NCBI GenBank assembly: GCA_019637315.1
Contig: JAHBVU010000007.1
Coordinates: 62,001 to 126,000 of the forward strand
DNA length: 64,000 nt
Direction: 5' to 3'
Source: Gemmatimonadales bacterium
Lineage (GTDB): Bacteria; Gemmatimonadota; Gemmatimonadetes; Gemmatimonadales; GWC2-71-9
Position numbers and translations under genes: made by a program. The notes below the pieces were generated by a model. It ran no database searches. It had not been told where the DNA came from and worked only from the letters and a program-made list of their open reading frames with translations. Within the stretch, counting starts at the first letter, position 1, and each line of letters starts with the position of its first letter. Shown piece after piece: positions 34,040 to 43,000 of this stretch.

Positions 34040-35083
34040 GTGAGGATCGATCGCACGGCGGCACTGATCGGCTTTGTCACATTCGGCTCAGTGGGTGCAG
34101 CCCAGTGTCAAGCCAACTTGAACGGGGCAGGTGCCACCTTTCCCAATCCCGTCTATACCCGCTGGTTTCAAGCCTACGCTCAGAAGACCGGTGTCAAGAT
34201 CAACTATCAGTCGATTGGCTCGGGCGGCGGCGTACGCCAGTTCACTCAAGGAACCATCGATTTCGGGGCGACCGACGGCCCCATGACCGACGAGCAGATC
34301 GCTGCGGCCAAGGGCAACGTCGCGCACCTGCCGACCGTACTCGGCGCGGTCGTACTCACCTACAACGTGCCGGGTCTTGGTACGACGCCTCTCAAGCTCG
34401 ACGCCGCGACGATCGCCGACATCTTTCTCGGCAAGATTACCAAATGGAACGATGCCCGGCTCGTGGCGCTCAACCCGGGAATCAAGCTGCCCAATCAGGA
34501 CCTGATCGTGGTGCACCGGTCTGATGGCTCGGGCACTACCTACGTATTTACGGACTATCTGGCCAAGGTGTCGCCGGACTGGCGCTCTCGGGTCGGAACC
34601 TCGACGGCGGTCAACTGGCCCAAGGGCCTGGGCGGGCGTGGCAACGAAGGCGTGACGCAGCAGGTCAAGCAGTTGCCTGGTGCGATCGGCTACGTCGAGC
34701 TCGTCTATGCCATTGCCAACAAGCTGCCCCACGCCATCGTCAAGAACAGCGCCGGGGAGTTCGTCGACGCCACGCTGGAGTCGGTCACGGCCGCTGCCGC
34801 CGGCGCCTCGCTGGCCAAGAACACCGATTTCCGGGTCTCGATTACCGATGCGAAGGGGGCAAACGCCTATCCGATCGCCTCGTTTACCTGGCTCCTGGTG
34901 TATGTCGACAACGCCAATCCGGCCAAGGCCAAGCTGATTCGCGACTTCGCGGTCTGGATGCTGACGCCTGAGGCCCAGGGTATGGCCAAGGCCCTCGGCT
35001 ACGCACCGCTGCCGGCCGAGGTCGCCGGCCTGGTTCGGGAGCGGCTCAAGACGCTCAAGGCCGGCGGCAAGGCCATCGCGTGA
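34040..35083 (+). CDS. pstS: Periplasmic phosphate-binding protein
   Basis: The GTG at 34040 has AAGGAG upstream; 347 residues with a signal peptide (ALIGFVTFGSVGAAQCQA). PstS marks are LNGAGATFPNPVYTRWF, NYQSIGSGGGVRQFTQGTIDFGATDGPM (in two parts), FLGKITKWND and VVHRSDGSGTTYVFTDYL, which carry the Ser, Asp and Arg phosphate ligands. It delivers phosphate to PstCA. Its stop overlaps the pstC GTG (GTGA). Confidence 0.96.
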   Translation: MRIDRTAALIGFVTFGSVGAAQCQANLNGAGATFPNPVYTRWFQAYAQKTGVKINYQSIGSGGGVRQFTQGTIDFGATDGPMTDEQIAAAKGNVAHLPTVLGAVVLTYNVPGLGTTPLKLDAATIADIFLGKITKWNDARLVALNPGIKLPNQDLIVVHRSDGSGTTYVFTDYLAKVSPDWRSRVGTSTAVNWPKGLGGRGNEGVTQQVKQLPGAIGYVELVYAIANKLPHAIVKNSAGEFVDATLESVTAAAAGASLAKNTDFRVSITDAKGANAYPIASFTWLLVYVDNANPAKAKLIRDFAVWMLTPEAQGMAKALGYAPLPAEVAGLVRERLKTLKAGGKAIA

Positions 35084-36051
35084 CCAGCGGCTCCGACGGC
35101 ACTCCGGCAGTGGCCGGAGTGCCCCTCGAGGGACGCAACATCGGAGATATGGTCTATCGCGGCGTCCTGACGGCCGCCGCGATTGCCATCCCGACCCTGC
35201 TGGCATTTCTGGTCTATGAACTCTGGATCGGTGCCGAGCTGGCGATCAGCCGCTTCGGTTTCGACTTCATCACCGGCACGACCTGGGACCCGGTCGCCGA
35301 AGAGTTTGGGGCGTTCCCGCTCATCGTCGGCACACTGGTTTCCGCTGCGCTTGCCCTGGTCATTGCGGTTCCCTTGTCGCTGGGCGTCGCGATCTACCTG
35401 ACCGAGTTCAGTCCGAGCTGGCTCCGGCAGCCGGTCTCCTTCGTGATCGAGCTCCTGGCCGCGATTCCGAGCGTGGTCTACGGCCTGTGGGGCATCTTCG
35501 TCCTGATTCCGTTTCTCCGCGCCACCGTATTTCCGTTTCTCCGCGACACCTTGGGCTTTCTGCCCTTCTTCCAGGGGCCGATCTACGGCAACTCGATGCT
35601 CGCGGCAGGAATCATCCTTGCCATCATGGTGATGCCCTACATCATGTCGGTGTCGCGGGAAGTCCTGATGGCAGTGCCGTCCAGCCAGCGCGAAGCGGCG
35701 CTCGGGCTGGGTGCCACCCGATGGGAAGCGGCCTGGACCGCCGTGGTGCCGTACGCCCGCTCGGGCATCATTGGCGCCGTGATTCTCGGTCTTGGCCGGG
35801 CGCTTGGCGAAACCATGGCGGTCACGATGCTGATCGGCAACCGGCATGAGATCGTCGCCTCGCTCTTTGCGCCGGGCTACACCATGGCGGCCGTGATTGC
35901 GAACGAGTTCAGTGAGGCTTCGACCGATCTGCACTTCTCGGCGCTGACCTATGTTGCCTTTACGCTGTTCCTGGTCACCGTTCTCGTCAATGCGGGAGCG
36001 CGGCTCTTGATCTGGCGTGTGTCCCGCGGCGGAGGCGGCAACTCCGCATGA
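35080..36051 (+). CDS. pstC: Phosphate ABC transporter permease PstC
   Basis: The 323-residue membrane protein has about six helices. The permease signature is SREVLMAVPSSQREAALGLGATRWEA, and ELLAAIPSVVYGLWGIFVL and LGRALGETMAVTMLIGN are typical of PstC. It forms the channel with PstA. Start is GTG; the stop overlaps pstA (ATGA). Confidence 0.95.
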   Translation: MTSGSDGTPAVAGVPLEGRNIGDMVYRGVLTAAAIAIPTLLAFLVYELWIGAELAISRFGFDFITGTTWDPVAEEFGAFPLIVGTLVSAALALVIAVPLSLGVAIYLTEFSPSWLRQPVSFVIELLAAIPSVVYGLWGIFVLIPFLRATVFPFLRDTLGFLPFFQGPIYGNSMLAAGIILAIMVMPYIMSVSREVLMAVPSSQREAALGLGATRWEAAWTAVVPYARSGIIGAVILGLGRALGETMAVTMLIGNRHEIVASLFAPGYTMAAVIANEFSEASTDLHFSALTYVAFTLFLVTVLVNAGARLLIWRVSRGGGGNSA

Positions 36052-36890
36052 ACCGTCTGATCTGGCGCCGTTGGAAGAGCCGCCTGATGGTCGGCGCAAT
36101 GATGGGCGCGGTCGTGATTGCCGTCACCCCGCTGATCCTGATCCTCGGCACCCTGTTCGCCAAGGGCGCCAGCAGCATCAACCTGGCGTTCTTCACCTCC
36201 CTGCCGGCCCCCCCAGGCGAAGCGGGCGGCGGGGTGGCGCACGCCATCGTCGGCACGCTGATGATGGTGGCCACCGGCGCGCTGATTGGTCTTCCCGTCG
36301 GGGTCGGAGCCGGGATGTACTGCGCCGAGTATCCCCGAAGCCGGTTGGCGACGGTGAGCCGCTTCGTGGCCGACGTGATGAACGGCACGCCGTCGATCGT
36401 CGTCGGCGTCTTCATCTGGACCCTGATCGTGGCCAAGCAGAAGCACTTCTCCGGTTTTGCGGGGAGCGCGGCACTCGCGATGATCATGATCCCGATGGTG
36501 ATGCGCACCACGGAAGAGATGATCAAGCTGGTGCCCCACGCGCTGCGTGAAGCGGCGCTGGCGCTGGGATATCCCTACTGGCGGACCGGCTTGACCGTGG
36601 TGATTCGGACCTGCTTGCCGGGCATCGTGACGGGCAGCCTGCTCGCTATTGCCAGGGTGGCTGGGGAAACGGCGCCGCTCCTCTTCACCGCGCTGGGCAG
36701 TCAGTTCATGAACACCAACCTCAACGAGCCGACCGCCGCGCTGCCGCTGACCGTCTACACCTATGCCACCGGTCCGTACGAGGAGTGGCACCGGATTGCC
36801 TGGGCCACGGCGCTGGTGCTGATCCTCGTGGTGCTGGTCCTGAGCCTGCTCGCACGACTCGCAACCCGGCAGCGATTCGATGTCCGATAG
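36048..36890 (+). CDS. pstA: Phosphate ABC transporter permease PstA
   Basis: The 280-residue protein has six helices and the PstA marks [34 protein letters not shown] and [21 protein letters not shown] short cytoplasmic N-terminus ([12 protein letters not shown]) precedes the first helix. Its end overlaps the first pstB start by 11 nt. Confidence 0.95.
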   Translation: MNRLIWRRWKSRLMVGAMMGAVVIAVTPLILILGTLFAKGASSINLAFFTSLPAPPGEAGGGVAHAIVGTLMMVATGALIGLPVGVGAGMYCAEYPRSRLATVSRFVADVMNGTPSIVVGVFIWTLIVAKQKHFSGFAGSAALAMIMIPMVMRTTEEMIKLVPHALREAALALGYPYWRTGLTVVIRTCLPGIVTGSLLAIARVAGETAPLLFTALGSQFMNTNLNEPTAALPLTVYTYATGPYEEWHRIAWATALVLILVVLVLSLLARLATRQRFDVR

Positions 36891-37644
36891 TTCGGTTCGT
36901 CTCTCTACCGATTCGCTGACCGCGTTCTACGGCAACTTCGCGGCGGTGCGCGATGTCAGCCTGGGCTTTCGCGCTAACCAAGTCCACGCTCTGATCGGCC
37001 CGTCCGGGTGCGGCAAGTCTACCTTCCTCCGCACCCTCAACCGGCTGCACGAAGTCGGCGGAGGTCGGGTGACCGGCACGGTTCGACTGGACGATCTCGA
37101 CATCTATGGCGGGCGGGTCAGTCTGACCCAGCTTCGGCGCCGGATCGGCATGGTCTTCCAGAAGCCGACGCCGTTCCCGACCATGTCGATCTACGAGAAT
37201 GTCGCGGCCGGCCTCAAGGTCGGCACCCGTCGGTCGCGTCAGGAAAAGGACGCGACTGTCGAGCGGGCCCTCCGCTATGCCGGCCTCTGGGACGAGGTCA
37301 AGGACCGGCTGACCGCGAGCGCCGTGGCGTTGTCCGGCGGGCAACAGCAGCGGCTCTGCATTGCGCGGACCGTCGCCCCGGCTCCCGACGTGGTCCTGCT
37401 CGACGAGCCAACCTCGTCGCTCGACCCGCAGGGCACTCAGCGAATCGAAGAGCTGCTCTTCACCCTGAAAGAGCACTTTACGATTGTGATTGTGACCCAC
37501 AACATGCAGCAGGCTGCCCGCGTCTCGGACACCACCAGCTTTTTCTACCTGGGGCAACTGATCGAAACCGGACCGACCAAGCAGATCTTCACGGCTCCGA
37601 CTCAGGAACGTACCGAAGCGTACATCACGGGACGGTTCGGATGA
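36880..37644 (+). CDS. pstB: Phosphate ABC transporter ATPase, first copy
   Basis: The 254-residue ATPase has [16 protein letters not shown] (Walker A), Q-loop FQKPTPFP, signature [22 protein letters not shown] (Walker B) and [13 protein letters not shown] (H-loop). The PstB hallmark [12 protein letters not shown] is present. It differs clearly from the next gene (for example [16 protein letters not shown] and no N-terminal extension), so the copies are not a recent duplication. Its stop overlaps the second pstB as ATGA. Confidence 0.94.
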   Translation: MSDSSVRLSTDSLTAFYGNFAAVRDVSLGFRANQVHALIGPSGCGKSTFLRTLNRLHEVGGGRVTGTVRLDDLDIYGGRVSLTQLRRRIGMVFQKPTPFPTMSIYENVAAGLKVGTRRSRQEKDATVERALRYAGLWDEVKDRLTASAVALSGGQQQRLCIARTVAPAPDVVLLDEPTSSLDPQGTQRIEELLFTLKEHFTIVIVTHNMQQAARVSDTTSFFYLGQLIETGPTKQIFTAPTQERTEAYITGRFG

Positions 37645-38420
37645 CGGCGCGGGAAGCACCGATGGGCACACCGGCGGTGCAGGCCGACGACTTCACGTTC
37701 CACTATGGTGAACGTCAGGTGCTGCACGGTATCTCGCTCGCCATTCCCGCGCGCGCGGTTACGGCCATCATCGGCCCATCGGGATGCGGCAAGTCGACTT
37801 TTCTGCGATCGATCAACCGGATGAACGATCTGATCGTGGGCGCCCGCTACGGCGGCGCCATCCGAGTTGGCGATGACGAGGTGGTCGGCGGCAATGTGGA
37901 CCTGGTGTCATTGCGCCGCAAAGTCGGGATGGTCTTTCAGCGTCCCAACCCGTTTCCGAAGTCGATCTTCGACAACGTGGCATACGGCCCCAAGCTGAAT
38001 GCGCTGGTGCGCAAAGCGGAGTTGCCCGACCTGGTTGAACATTGCCTGCGCCAGGCCGCCCTGTGGGATGAGGTCAAGGACCGCCTCAACCAACCGGCGC
38101 TGGGCCTGTCGGGGGGGCAGCAGCAGCGCCTCTGCATTGCGCGGGCGCTCGGCAATCGCCCGGACGTGCTATTGATGGATGAGCCCTGCTCGGCCCTCGA
38201 CCCGATTGCGACGCAGCGGATCGAGGAGCTGCTGCTCGAACTCCAGCAGGATTACACTATCGTTATCGTTACCCACAACCTGCAGCAGGCCGCCCGGGTT
38301 TCCAGCCGGACCGCGTTCCTCGAGGCAGGCAGGGTGGTCGAGTATGATACCACGAGTCATATCTTTACCGCGCCACGCGAGCCGCGGACCGAGGCATACA
38401 TCACGGGGAGGTTCGGATGA
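37641..38420 (+). CDS. pstB: Phosphate ABC transporter ATPase, second copy
   Basis: The ATG at 37641 overlaps the previous stop; 259 residues. Walker [21 protein letters not shown]-loop [44 protein letters not shown] and [12 protein letters not shown] match canonical PstB more closely than the first copy does. Both copies end EAYITGRFG followed by an ATGA junction. The two ATPases could form a heterodimer, or act as alternatives; phoU follows, coupled by ATGA. Confidence 0.95.
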   Translation: MTAREAPMGTPAVQADDFTFHYGERQVLHGISLAIPARAVTAIIGPSGCGKSTFLRSINRMNDLIVGARYGGAIRVGDDEVVGGNVDLVSLRRKVGMVFQRPNPFPKSIFDNVAYGPKLNALVRKAELPDLVEHCLRQAALWDEVKDRLNQPALGLSGGQQQRLCIARALGNRPDVLLMDEPCSALDPIATQRIEELLLELQQDYTIVIVTHNLQQAARVSSRTAFLEAGRVVEYDTTSHIFTAPREPRTEAYITGRFG

Positions 38421-39103
38421 GTCCGGACGTTCATCGGCATTTCCACGACGAGTTGAGTCAGGTCAAGGTCCGACTGCTGACCCTCTCGGGTGAAGCAGAA
38501 GCAGCCGTACAGGGCGCCGTCGAAGCGTTGCTGGACCGCGACGCCGAAAAAGCCAAGCGAGTCATCCAGGGCGATCGGGTCATCGACGCCATGGAGATGG
38601 AAATCGAAGAGCTCTGCCTGAGCCTGCTCGCTCTGCAGCAGCCGATGGCGCGGGATCTTCGCCTGCTGGTCGCGGCCATCAAGATTGCCAACGATCTGGA
38701 GCGGGTCGGCGACCACGCCGTCAATATCGCGCAGACGGCGGAGCGGCTGGTCCAGAGCCGGCCGATCACGCCGGAGCCGGAGATCATCGAAATGGCCCGC
38801 CTGGCGCGTGAGATGCTCTCGGACGCGCTCGATGCCTTCGTGCGTGGCGACCCCGCAGCCGGACGAGCGGTCTGCCTGCGCGACGACAAGGTCGATGCCC
38901 TGAACCGCTCCACGTTCCGGATCCTGCTGACGCACATGATGGAAGATCCGCACGCAATCGGCGCGGCCATGAGTCTGTTCCTCGTCTCCCGCAACCTGGA
39001 ACGCATTGCGGACCTGGCAACCAACATCGGTGAGGAAGTGGTCTTCCTGGTCGAAGGAAAATCGATCAAGCACCATGCGGAGGAGTTCGGCGGCGACAGC
39101 TGA
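38417..39103 (+). CDS. phoU: Phosphate signalling regulator PhoU
   Basis: The 228-residue, all-helical protein has the two PhoU repeats with metal-binding E/DxxxD motifs: [12 protein letters not shown] near residue 95 and [14 protein letters not shown] near residue 195. PhoU links Pst transport to PhoR and keeps the regulon off when phosphate is plentiful. It is the last tightly coupled gene of the pst operon; ppx follows after 102 nt. Confidence 0.95.
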   Translation: MSPDVHRHFHDELSQVKVRLLTLSGEAEAAVQGAVEALLDRDAEKAKRVIQGDRVIDAMEMEIEELCLSLLALQQPMARDLRLLVAAIKIANDLERVGDHAVNIAQTAERLVQSRPITPEPEIIEMARLAREMLSDALDAFVRGDPAAGRAVCLRDDKVDALNRSTFRILLTHMMEDPHAIGAAMSLFLVSRNLERIADLATNIGEEVVFLVEGKSIKHHAEEFGGDS

Positions 39104-39205
39104 ACTCCCCGCTCCGCCGGTTGTGACGCGGCTGTGGGCAATCCGCGACCCCCGAGCCGGTGGCCCCACTGGCGAGGTGCCCGCTCGACCGGGTAACCTT
39201 CCCCC

Positions 39206-40789
39206 GTGACTGTCATTTCCAGCGCATCGACGCGAGGCCGGGCCTCCACCGGCGACACCAAGCCCGAGCGAATCGCCGCGATCGACGTCGGATCGAACTC
39301 GATCCGCCTGTCGATTGCCGAGTACGATCGGAATCGCGGCCTGCGGATTCTGGACGAGGTCAAGGAGCAGCCGCGACTCGCGGCTGGCATCGCGAGCACC
39401 GGTGCCCTCGACGAGCATGCCATGGACGCCGCGGTTGCCGCGCTGAAGCGGATGCGGGAAGTCGCGGATCGGCGTGGGGTGACGCGGATCCGAGCCGTTG
39501 CGACATCGGCCGTGCGCGAGGCCGAGAACGGCCGTCTCTTCGTCAAACGCGTCCGGCGCGAAACCGGCCTGGCGCTCGAAGTCATCGACGGTGACGCCGA
39601 AGCCACGCTGTCCTATCGGTCAGTGGCGCATCACTTCTCACTCTCCGGCACCCGGACCCTGATCGCCGACATCGGCGGAGGAAGTCTCGAGCTGATCGGC
39701 GTGGTCAACGGCCTGGTCGAGATGACCGATTCCCTCCCCCTGGGTGCCGTTCGCCTGACCGAAGCCTGGCTCGACAGCGACCGACCGACGGCGCGGGCCG
39801 TCAGCGACCTGCGACGCTGGGTCCGCAAGCGGCTCAAGCGCGCCGTCTCCGGTCGGGACTGGAATGCAGCGGCTGTCATCGGATCGGGCGGCACCTTTAC
39901 CAATCTGGGTCGAATGATCCGGGCACGGCGGGGTTTCGACATTGGTGACGCGGTTCACGGCGAGACCGTCGCCACCGGCGAGATCGAGCAGATCCTCGAA
40001 TGGCTCACCACCAAGACCTCGGCCGAGCGGGCGGCCATTCCCGGCCTCAATCCGCAACGCGCCGATATCATCCTCGCCGGACTGGCCGTCACTGCCGAGC
40101 TGCTCGATCTGACCGGCTCACCGAGCCTGACCATCAGCGCCTATGGCCTGCGGGAGGGCCTGCTGCTCGACATGGTCGGCGACGACCGTGCGTTGACCGT
40201 TGACCCGCTTCGCGCTATGCGGGAGTTCGTCGACCGTTGTCAGGGCGACCGGCGGCACGTCGAACAAGTCCGCATTCTCGCTCTGACGCTCTTCGATCGG
40301 TTGCAGGAGTCGCTCGGTGCGGATACGTCGGAACGCGCCTTGCTCGAGGCTGCCAGCCTGCTGCACGATGTCGGGCAGGTCGTCAGCTACCGCCAGCACC
40401 ATAAGCACAGCTTTCAGTTGATCATTCACGCCGACCGCCTCTCGCTCAACGCGCGTGACCGGCTGCTGGTGGCACTGATCAGCCGGTATCACCGGAAGAA
40501 GGGTCCCAGTAAGAAGCATCCTGATTTCGCGCGTCTGAGTGAGGCTGATCGGGCTGTGGTCAGGCGTCTATCGGGCATCCTGCGCATTGCCGACGGCCTC
40601 GACCGCGGCCACGCTGCGGTGGTCGATCAGGTCACGACGCGACTGACGCACGATCAGCTCTTCATTCGGGTTACCCCGAAGCGCCTCGGCGCCGACCTGG
40701 CTCTCGAAGTCTGGGGCGCATCCCGCAAGGCGGACGTGCTGGAGGACGTTCTCGACCGCAAGGTGCGAATCTCAGTCGCCGCGCCCTGA
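39206..40789 (+). CDS. ppx: Exopolyphosphatase/pppGpp phosphohydrolase with C-terminal HD domain
   Basis: The GTG at 39206 gives 527 residues. The ASKHA phosphatase fold shows IDVGSNSIRLSIAEY, IADIGGGSLELIG and VIGSGGTFTNLGRM (phosphate loops 1, 2 and the hinge). A C-terminal HD-like domain has LLHDVGQVV and HHKHSFQLI. Enzymes of this family shorten polyphosphate from its ends and some hydrolyse pppGpp; which applies here is not decidable. The place after phoU suggests use of stored phosphate. Confidence 0.9.
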   Translation: MTVISSASTRGRASTGDTKPERIAAIDVGSNSIRLSIAEYDRNRGLRILDEVKEQPRLAAGIASTGALDEHAMDAAVAALKRMREVADRRGVTRIRAVATSAVREAENGRLFVKRVRRETGLALEVIDGDAEATLSYRSVAHHFSLSGTRTLIADIGGGSLELIGVVNGLVEMTDSLPLGAVRLTEAWLDSDRPTARAVSDLRRWVRKRLKRAVSGRDWNAAAVIGSGGTFTNLGRMIRARRGFDIGDAVHGETVATGEIEQILEWLTTKTSAERAAIPGLNPQRADIILAGLAVTAELLDLTGSPSLTISAYGLREGLLLDMVGDDRALTVDPLRAMREFVDRCQGDRRHVEQVRILALTLFDRLQESLGADTSERALLEAASLLHDVGQVVSYRQHHKHSFQLIIHADRLSLNARDRLLVALISRYHRKKGPSKKHPDFARLSEADRAVVRRLSGILRIADGLDRGHAAVVDQVTTRLTHDQLFIRVTPKRLGADLALEVWGASRKADVLEDVLDRKVRISVAAP

Positions 40790-40912
40790 ACCGGTGCCGG
40801 CCCCGCGAGGCCACCACCGGACCCTCCCAGGTCACCCGTTCCCCACCCGCATCTCCCCCAGGCACATCGCTGCCTGTGATCCATTCCCGCCGAGTTTCTC
40901 GTAGAGTGGCGA

Positions 40913-40936
40913 GAACCCCGACTGTGGCCGGGGTTC
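40913..40936 (+). other. Perfect hairpin between ppx and the next lipoprotein gene
   Basis: GAACCCCG (40913-40920) and CGGGGTTC (40929-40936) pair over 8 bp with an 8-nt loop. No T-run follows, so termination of the pst-ppx transcript is possible but not shown. It ends 28 nt before the lipoprotein start codon. Confidence 0.45.
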
Positions 40937-40964
40937 ATCACTGCCACACGAAAGGACGGCGCCG

Positions 40965-41420
40965 ATGCTCCGAACCTGGAGACGATATACGGCCGTCACC
41001 TGCCTTGCCGCGGCTGCGGCATGTGGCGGCGACGGCTCCACCGACCCGAACGAACCCGGCCCGATGACCGCCCGCATCGACGGCGACCGCTTCGTCGCGA
41101 TCCAGACAACCGTGCTGGAGAGCGGTGGCATCACCGCCGTCAACGGCGGCAGTGCCGACCTGCGCGCCATCGGCTTCCAGATTCAGAACCTCAGCACCGG
41201 GACCTTCACCATCGCGCCGGGGAACTTGGTCAGTGCCGGCGTCACGATCGGCAACGCGGCTTGGGGCGCCGGCGGCAACATGGGTAGCGGAACGATCACG
41301 ATCTCCATCCTCACCGCCAATCGAGTCGCGGGAACCTTCCAGCTCACCGTTGATGCCATCAGCGGCGGTGCGTCCGGAACCCTGACAGTGACCGACGGGG
41401 TGTTTGACATCGACTTCTAG
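40965..41420 (+). CDS. Small lipoprotein, unknown function
   Basis: The 151-residue protein begins with a lipoprotein signal (LAAAAACGG, Cys20) and has AAAGGA before the ATG. After an Asp/Pro linker (DGSTDPNEPGP) a beta-rich domain begins with MTARIDGDRFVA and closes with SGTLTVTDGVFDIDF. Similar lipid-anchored beta proteins of unknown role occur in several phyla. I cannot assign a function. Confidence 0.75.
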   Translation: MLRTWRRYTAVTCLAAAAACGGDGSTDPNEPGPMTARIDGDRFVAIQTTVLESGGITAVNGGSADLRAIGFQIQNLSTGTFTIAPGNLVSAGVTIGNAAWGAGGNMGSGTITISILTANRVAGTFQLTVDAISGGASGTLTVTDGVFDIDF

Positions 41421-41545
41421 CACCGGCAGACGTCGGTGAGGGATACGCCCCGTCGAAACCCACGCCTCGTCCCAACCGGTGATCCTCCATACCCGAAAGC
41501 CAACTCGGCGAACGACGCGAGACCACCAGATCAGGAGGCACATCG

Positions 41546-41911
41546 ATGCGAAACGCAGCCCTCATCCTCGGTATCGTCGGCGGGCTCATCGCGGGCGCCC
41601 TGGGCATGAAATGGTTGGCCGATTATGGCCAGCTCAACGAACTCCAACGTCTCGCAGGCGGCGAGCAGCTTCGCAACTTCGGGATCGCCGGTCTGCTGCT
41701 TGTCGGCAGTCTCGCGGCCGGCGTCGCGGGCGGGATTCTCTCATTCAGGAGGAAGTTTCTAGCCGGGAGTGTGCTGATGTTGGCTGGCGCAATCCTTCCG
41801 CTGCTCTTCACGCGCCAGGCGATCCTCTTTCTTCTTCCGCTGCTTGCGGGCGGCATCGTCGCGGCTCTGGCACACAGCAAGCGGAACACGCCCAGCGAAC
41901 GGACGGCATAG
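41546..41911 (+). CDS. Small inner-membrane protein, unknown function
   Basis: The 121-residue protein has about four hydrophobic helices, the first at the N-terminus (ALILGIVGGLIAGALGMKWL), then two around 45-85 and one at 88-108, with a short basic loop (FRRKF) and a polar tail. AGGAGGCACATCG before the ATG is a strong ribosome site. No catalytic or transport motif is seen. Confidence 0.72.
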   Translation: MRNAALILGIVGGLIAGALGMKWLADYGQLNELQRLAGGEQLRNFGIAGLLLVGSLAAGVAGGILSFRRKFLAGSVLMLAGAILPLLFTRQAILFLLPLLAGGIVAALAHSKRNTPSERTA

Positions 41912-41977
41912 AACGGGCCGGGGGCCGCGGGGAAGCGGAAGCCATCCCCACGGCCCCAGCATTGCAGCCACTGCGCT

Positions 41978-42268
41978 TCAACTAGCGGCCATGACGATAC
42001 AACCGAGGGGCGACACCACGACCATGCACAGGATCGCCAGGATCCAGTTGAGCACGGCGGACGGCGTCTTCTTCATGTGTCGCTGCACATACTCGGCCTC
42101 GGAGAGTCTCGCCTCGGGATCATCGGGCGCCTCCCGTACCAACCGCGCGTACGCCGCCTGCGCCGCGACCATGTTGCGACGCTCACCCTTTCCGAACATG
42201 CTTGCCTGCGCCCGAAATGCGAATACGAACGCGCCCACGAGCCCTGCCAACGCGAGTAACGCACCCAT
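41978..42268 (-). CDS. Small membrane protein with two helices, unknown function
   Basis: The 96-residue reading starts at ATG 42268 with AAGGAGAGATCC upstream, the best ribosome site in this region; a longer reading into the sigma factor gene is not credible. One helix (~2-20) and another (~70-93) flank a charged, helix-rich middle with EAPDDPEARLSEAEYVQRHMKK (two parts). I do not recognise the family. It is divergent from the ECF sigma factor. Confidence 0.7.
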   Translation of the reverse strand: MGALLALAGLVGAFVFAFRAQASMFGKGERRNMVAAQAAYARLVREAPDDPEARLSEAEYVQRHMKKTPSAVLNWILAILCMVVVSPLGCIVMAAS

Positions 42269-42454
42269 GGATCTCTCCTTGTGAAGGTCGACCTCGAGAA
42301 CGGGCCGCACGCTGGTCCACGTCGCGGCGCAGCGGCCGTTGCCTTCACTACGAGAAACTCCGCCGCCCTTTGTCATCACCCATGACGTACACCGACGAGA
42401 GGTCCTGAGGAACGGTTGCGATAGCCCTCGAGGCGCGATAGTATCCGAAATCTG

Positions 42455-43000
42455 ATGCCGCCAACACACCCCTCGCTCGACGAGTTGTTCAGTCTGGCGT
42501 ACGAGGAACTTCGCCGCCTCGCGGCCACGGTACGACAGAACGATCCGAACAGCAGTCTGAGCCCAACCGCACTCGTCCACGAGGCATGGCTCAAGCTCCA
42601 GGGCCGCGCTGGCGTGACAACCGAGTCGCGGCTGCATTTCCGCCGCCTCGCGGCGCGCGCCATGCGCCAGATCGTGGTCGATCTCGCCCGCCGCCGTCTC
42701 ACCGAGAAGCGCGGGGCCGGGCCCGCCCTCATCACTTACGGCGACGACCTGAACGACGCCGGCCCGACTGGCGACGACGTGCTGCTGCTGCACGACACGC
42801 TCGAGTCGCTTGCCACGCATGCGCCACGCCAAGCGCGCGTCGTAGAACTGCGCTACTTCGGTGGATTCGACATCCACGAGATTGCGGAGTTGCTGGAGGT
42901 CGGACCGGCAACCGTCAGCCGGGACTGGCGGGCCGCCAAGGCCTGGCTCGGCGCCCACCTGGCCCACGACGCAGCACCAGTCGACGGCAAACGCGCATGA
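42455..43000 (+). CDS. ECF sigma factor coupled to a Ser/Thr kinase gene
   Basis: The 181-residue protein fits the ECF subfamily seen beside Ser/Thr kinases (TIGR02999-like). Region 2 includes ELRRLAATVRQ, LSPTALVHEAWLKL and FRRLAARAMRQIVVDLARRR. Region 4 includes VVELRYFGGFDIHEIAELLEV and VSRDWRAAKAWL. No anti-sigma gene is next to it. Its stop overlaps the kinase start (ATGA), so control probably runs through that kinase. Targets are unknown. Confidence 0.9.
   Translation: MPPTHPSLDELFSLAYEELRRLAATVRQNDPNSSLSPTALVHEAWLKLQGRAGVTTESRLHFRRLAARAMRQIVVDLARRRLTEKRGAGPALITYGDDLNDAGPTGDDVLLLHDTLESLATHAPRQARVVELRYFGGFDIHEIAELLEVGPATVSRDWRAAKAWLGAHLAHDAAPVDGKRA

Noticed and set aside
42586-42996. 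N-terminal extension of the TPR kinase across the sigma factor gene
   Set aside because: The extension has no domain and covers the ECF sigma gene; ATG 42997 overlaps the sigma stop as expected.
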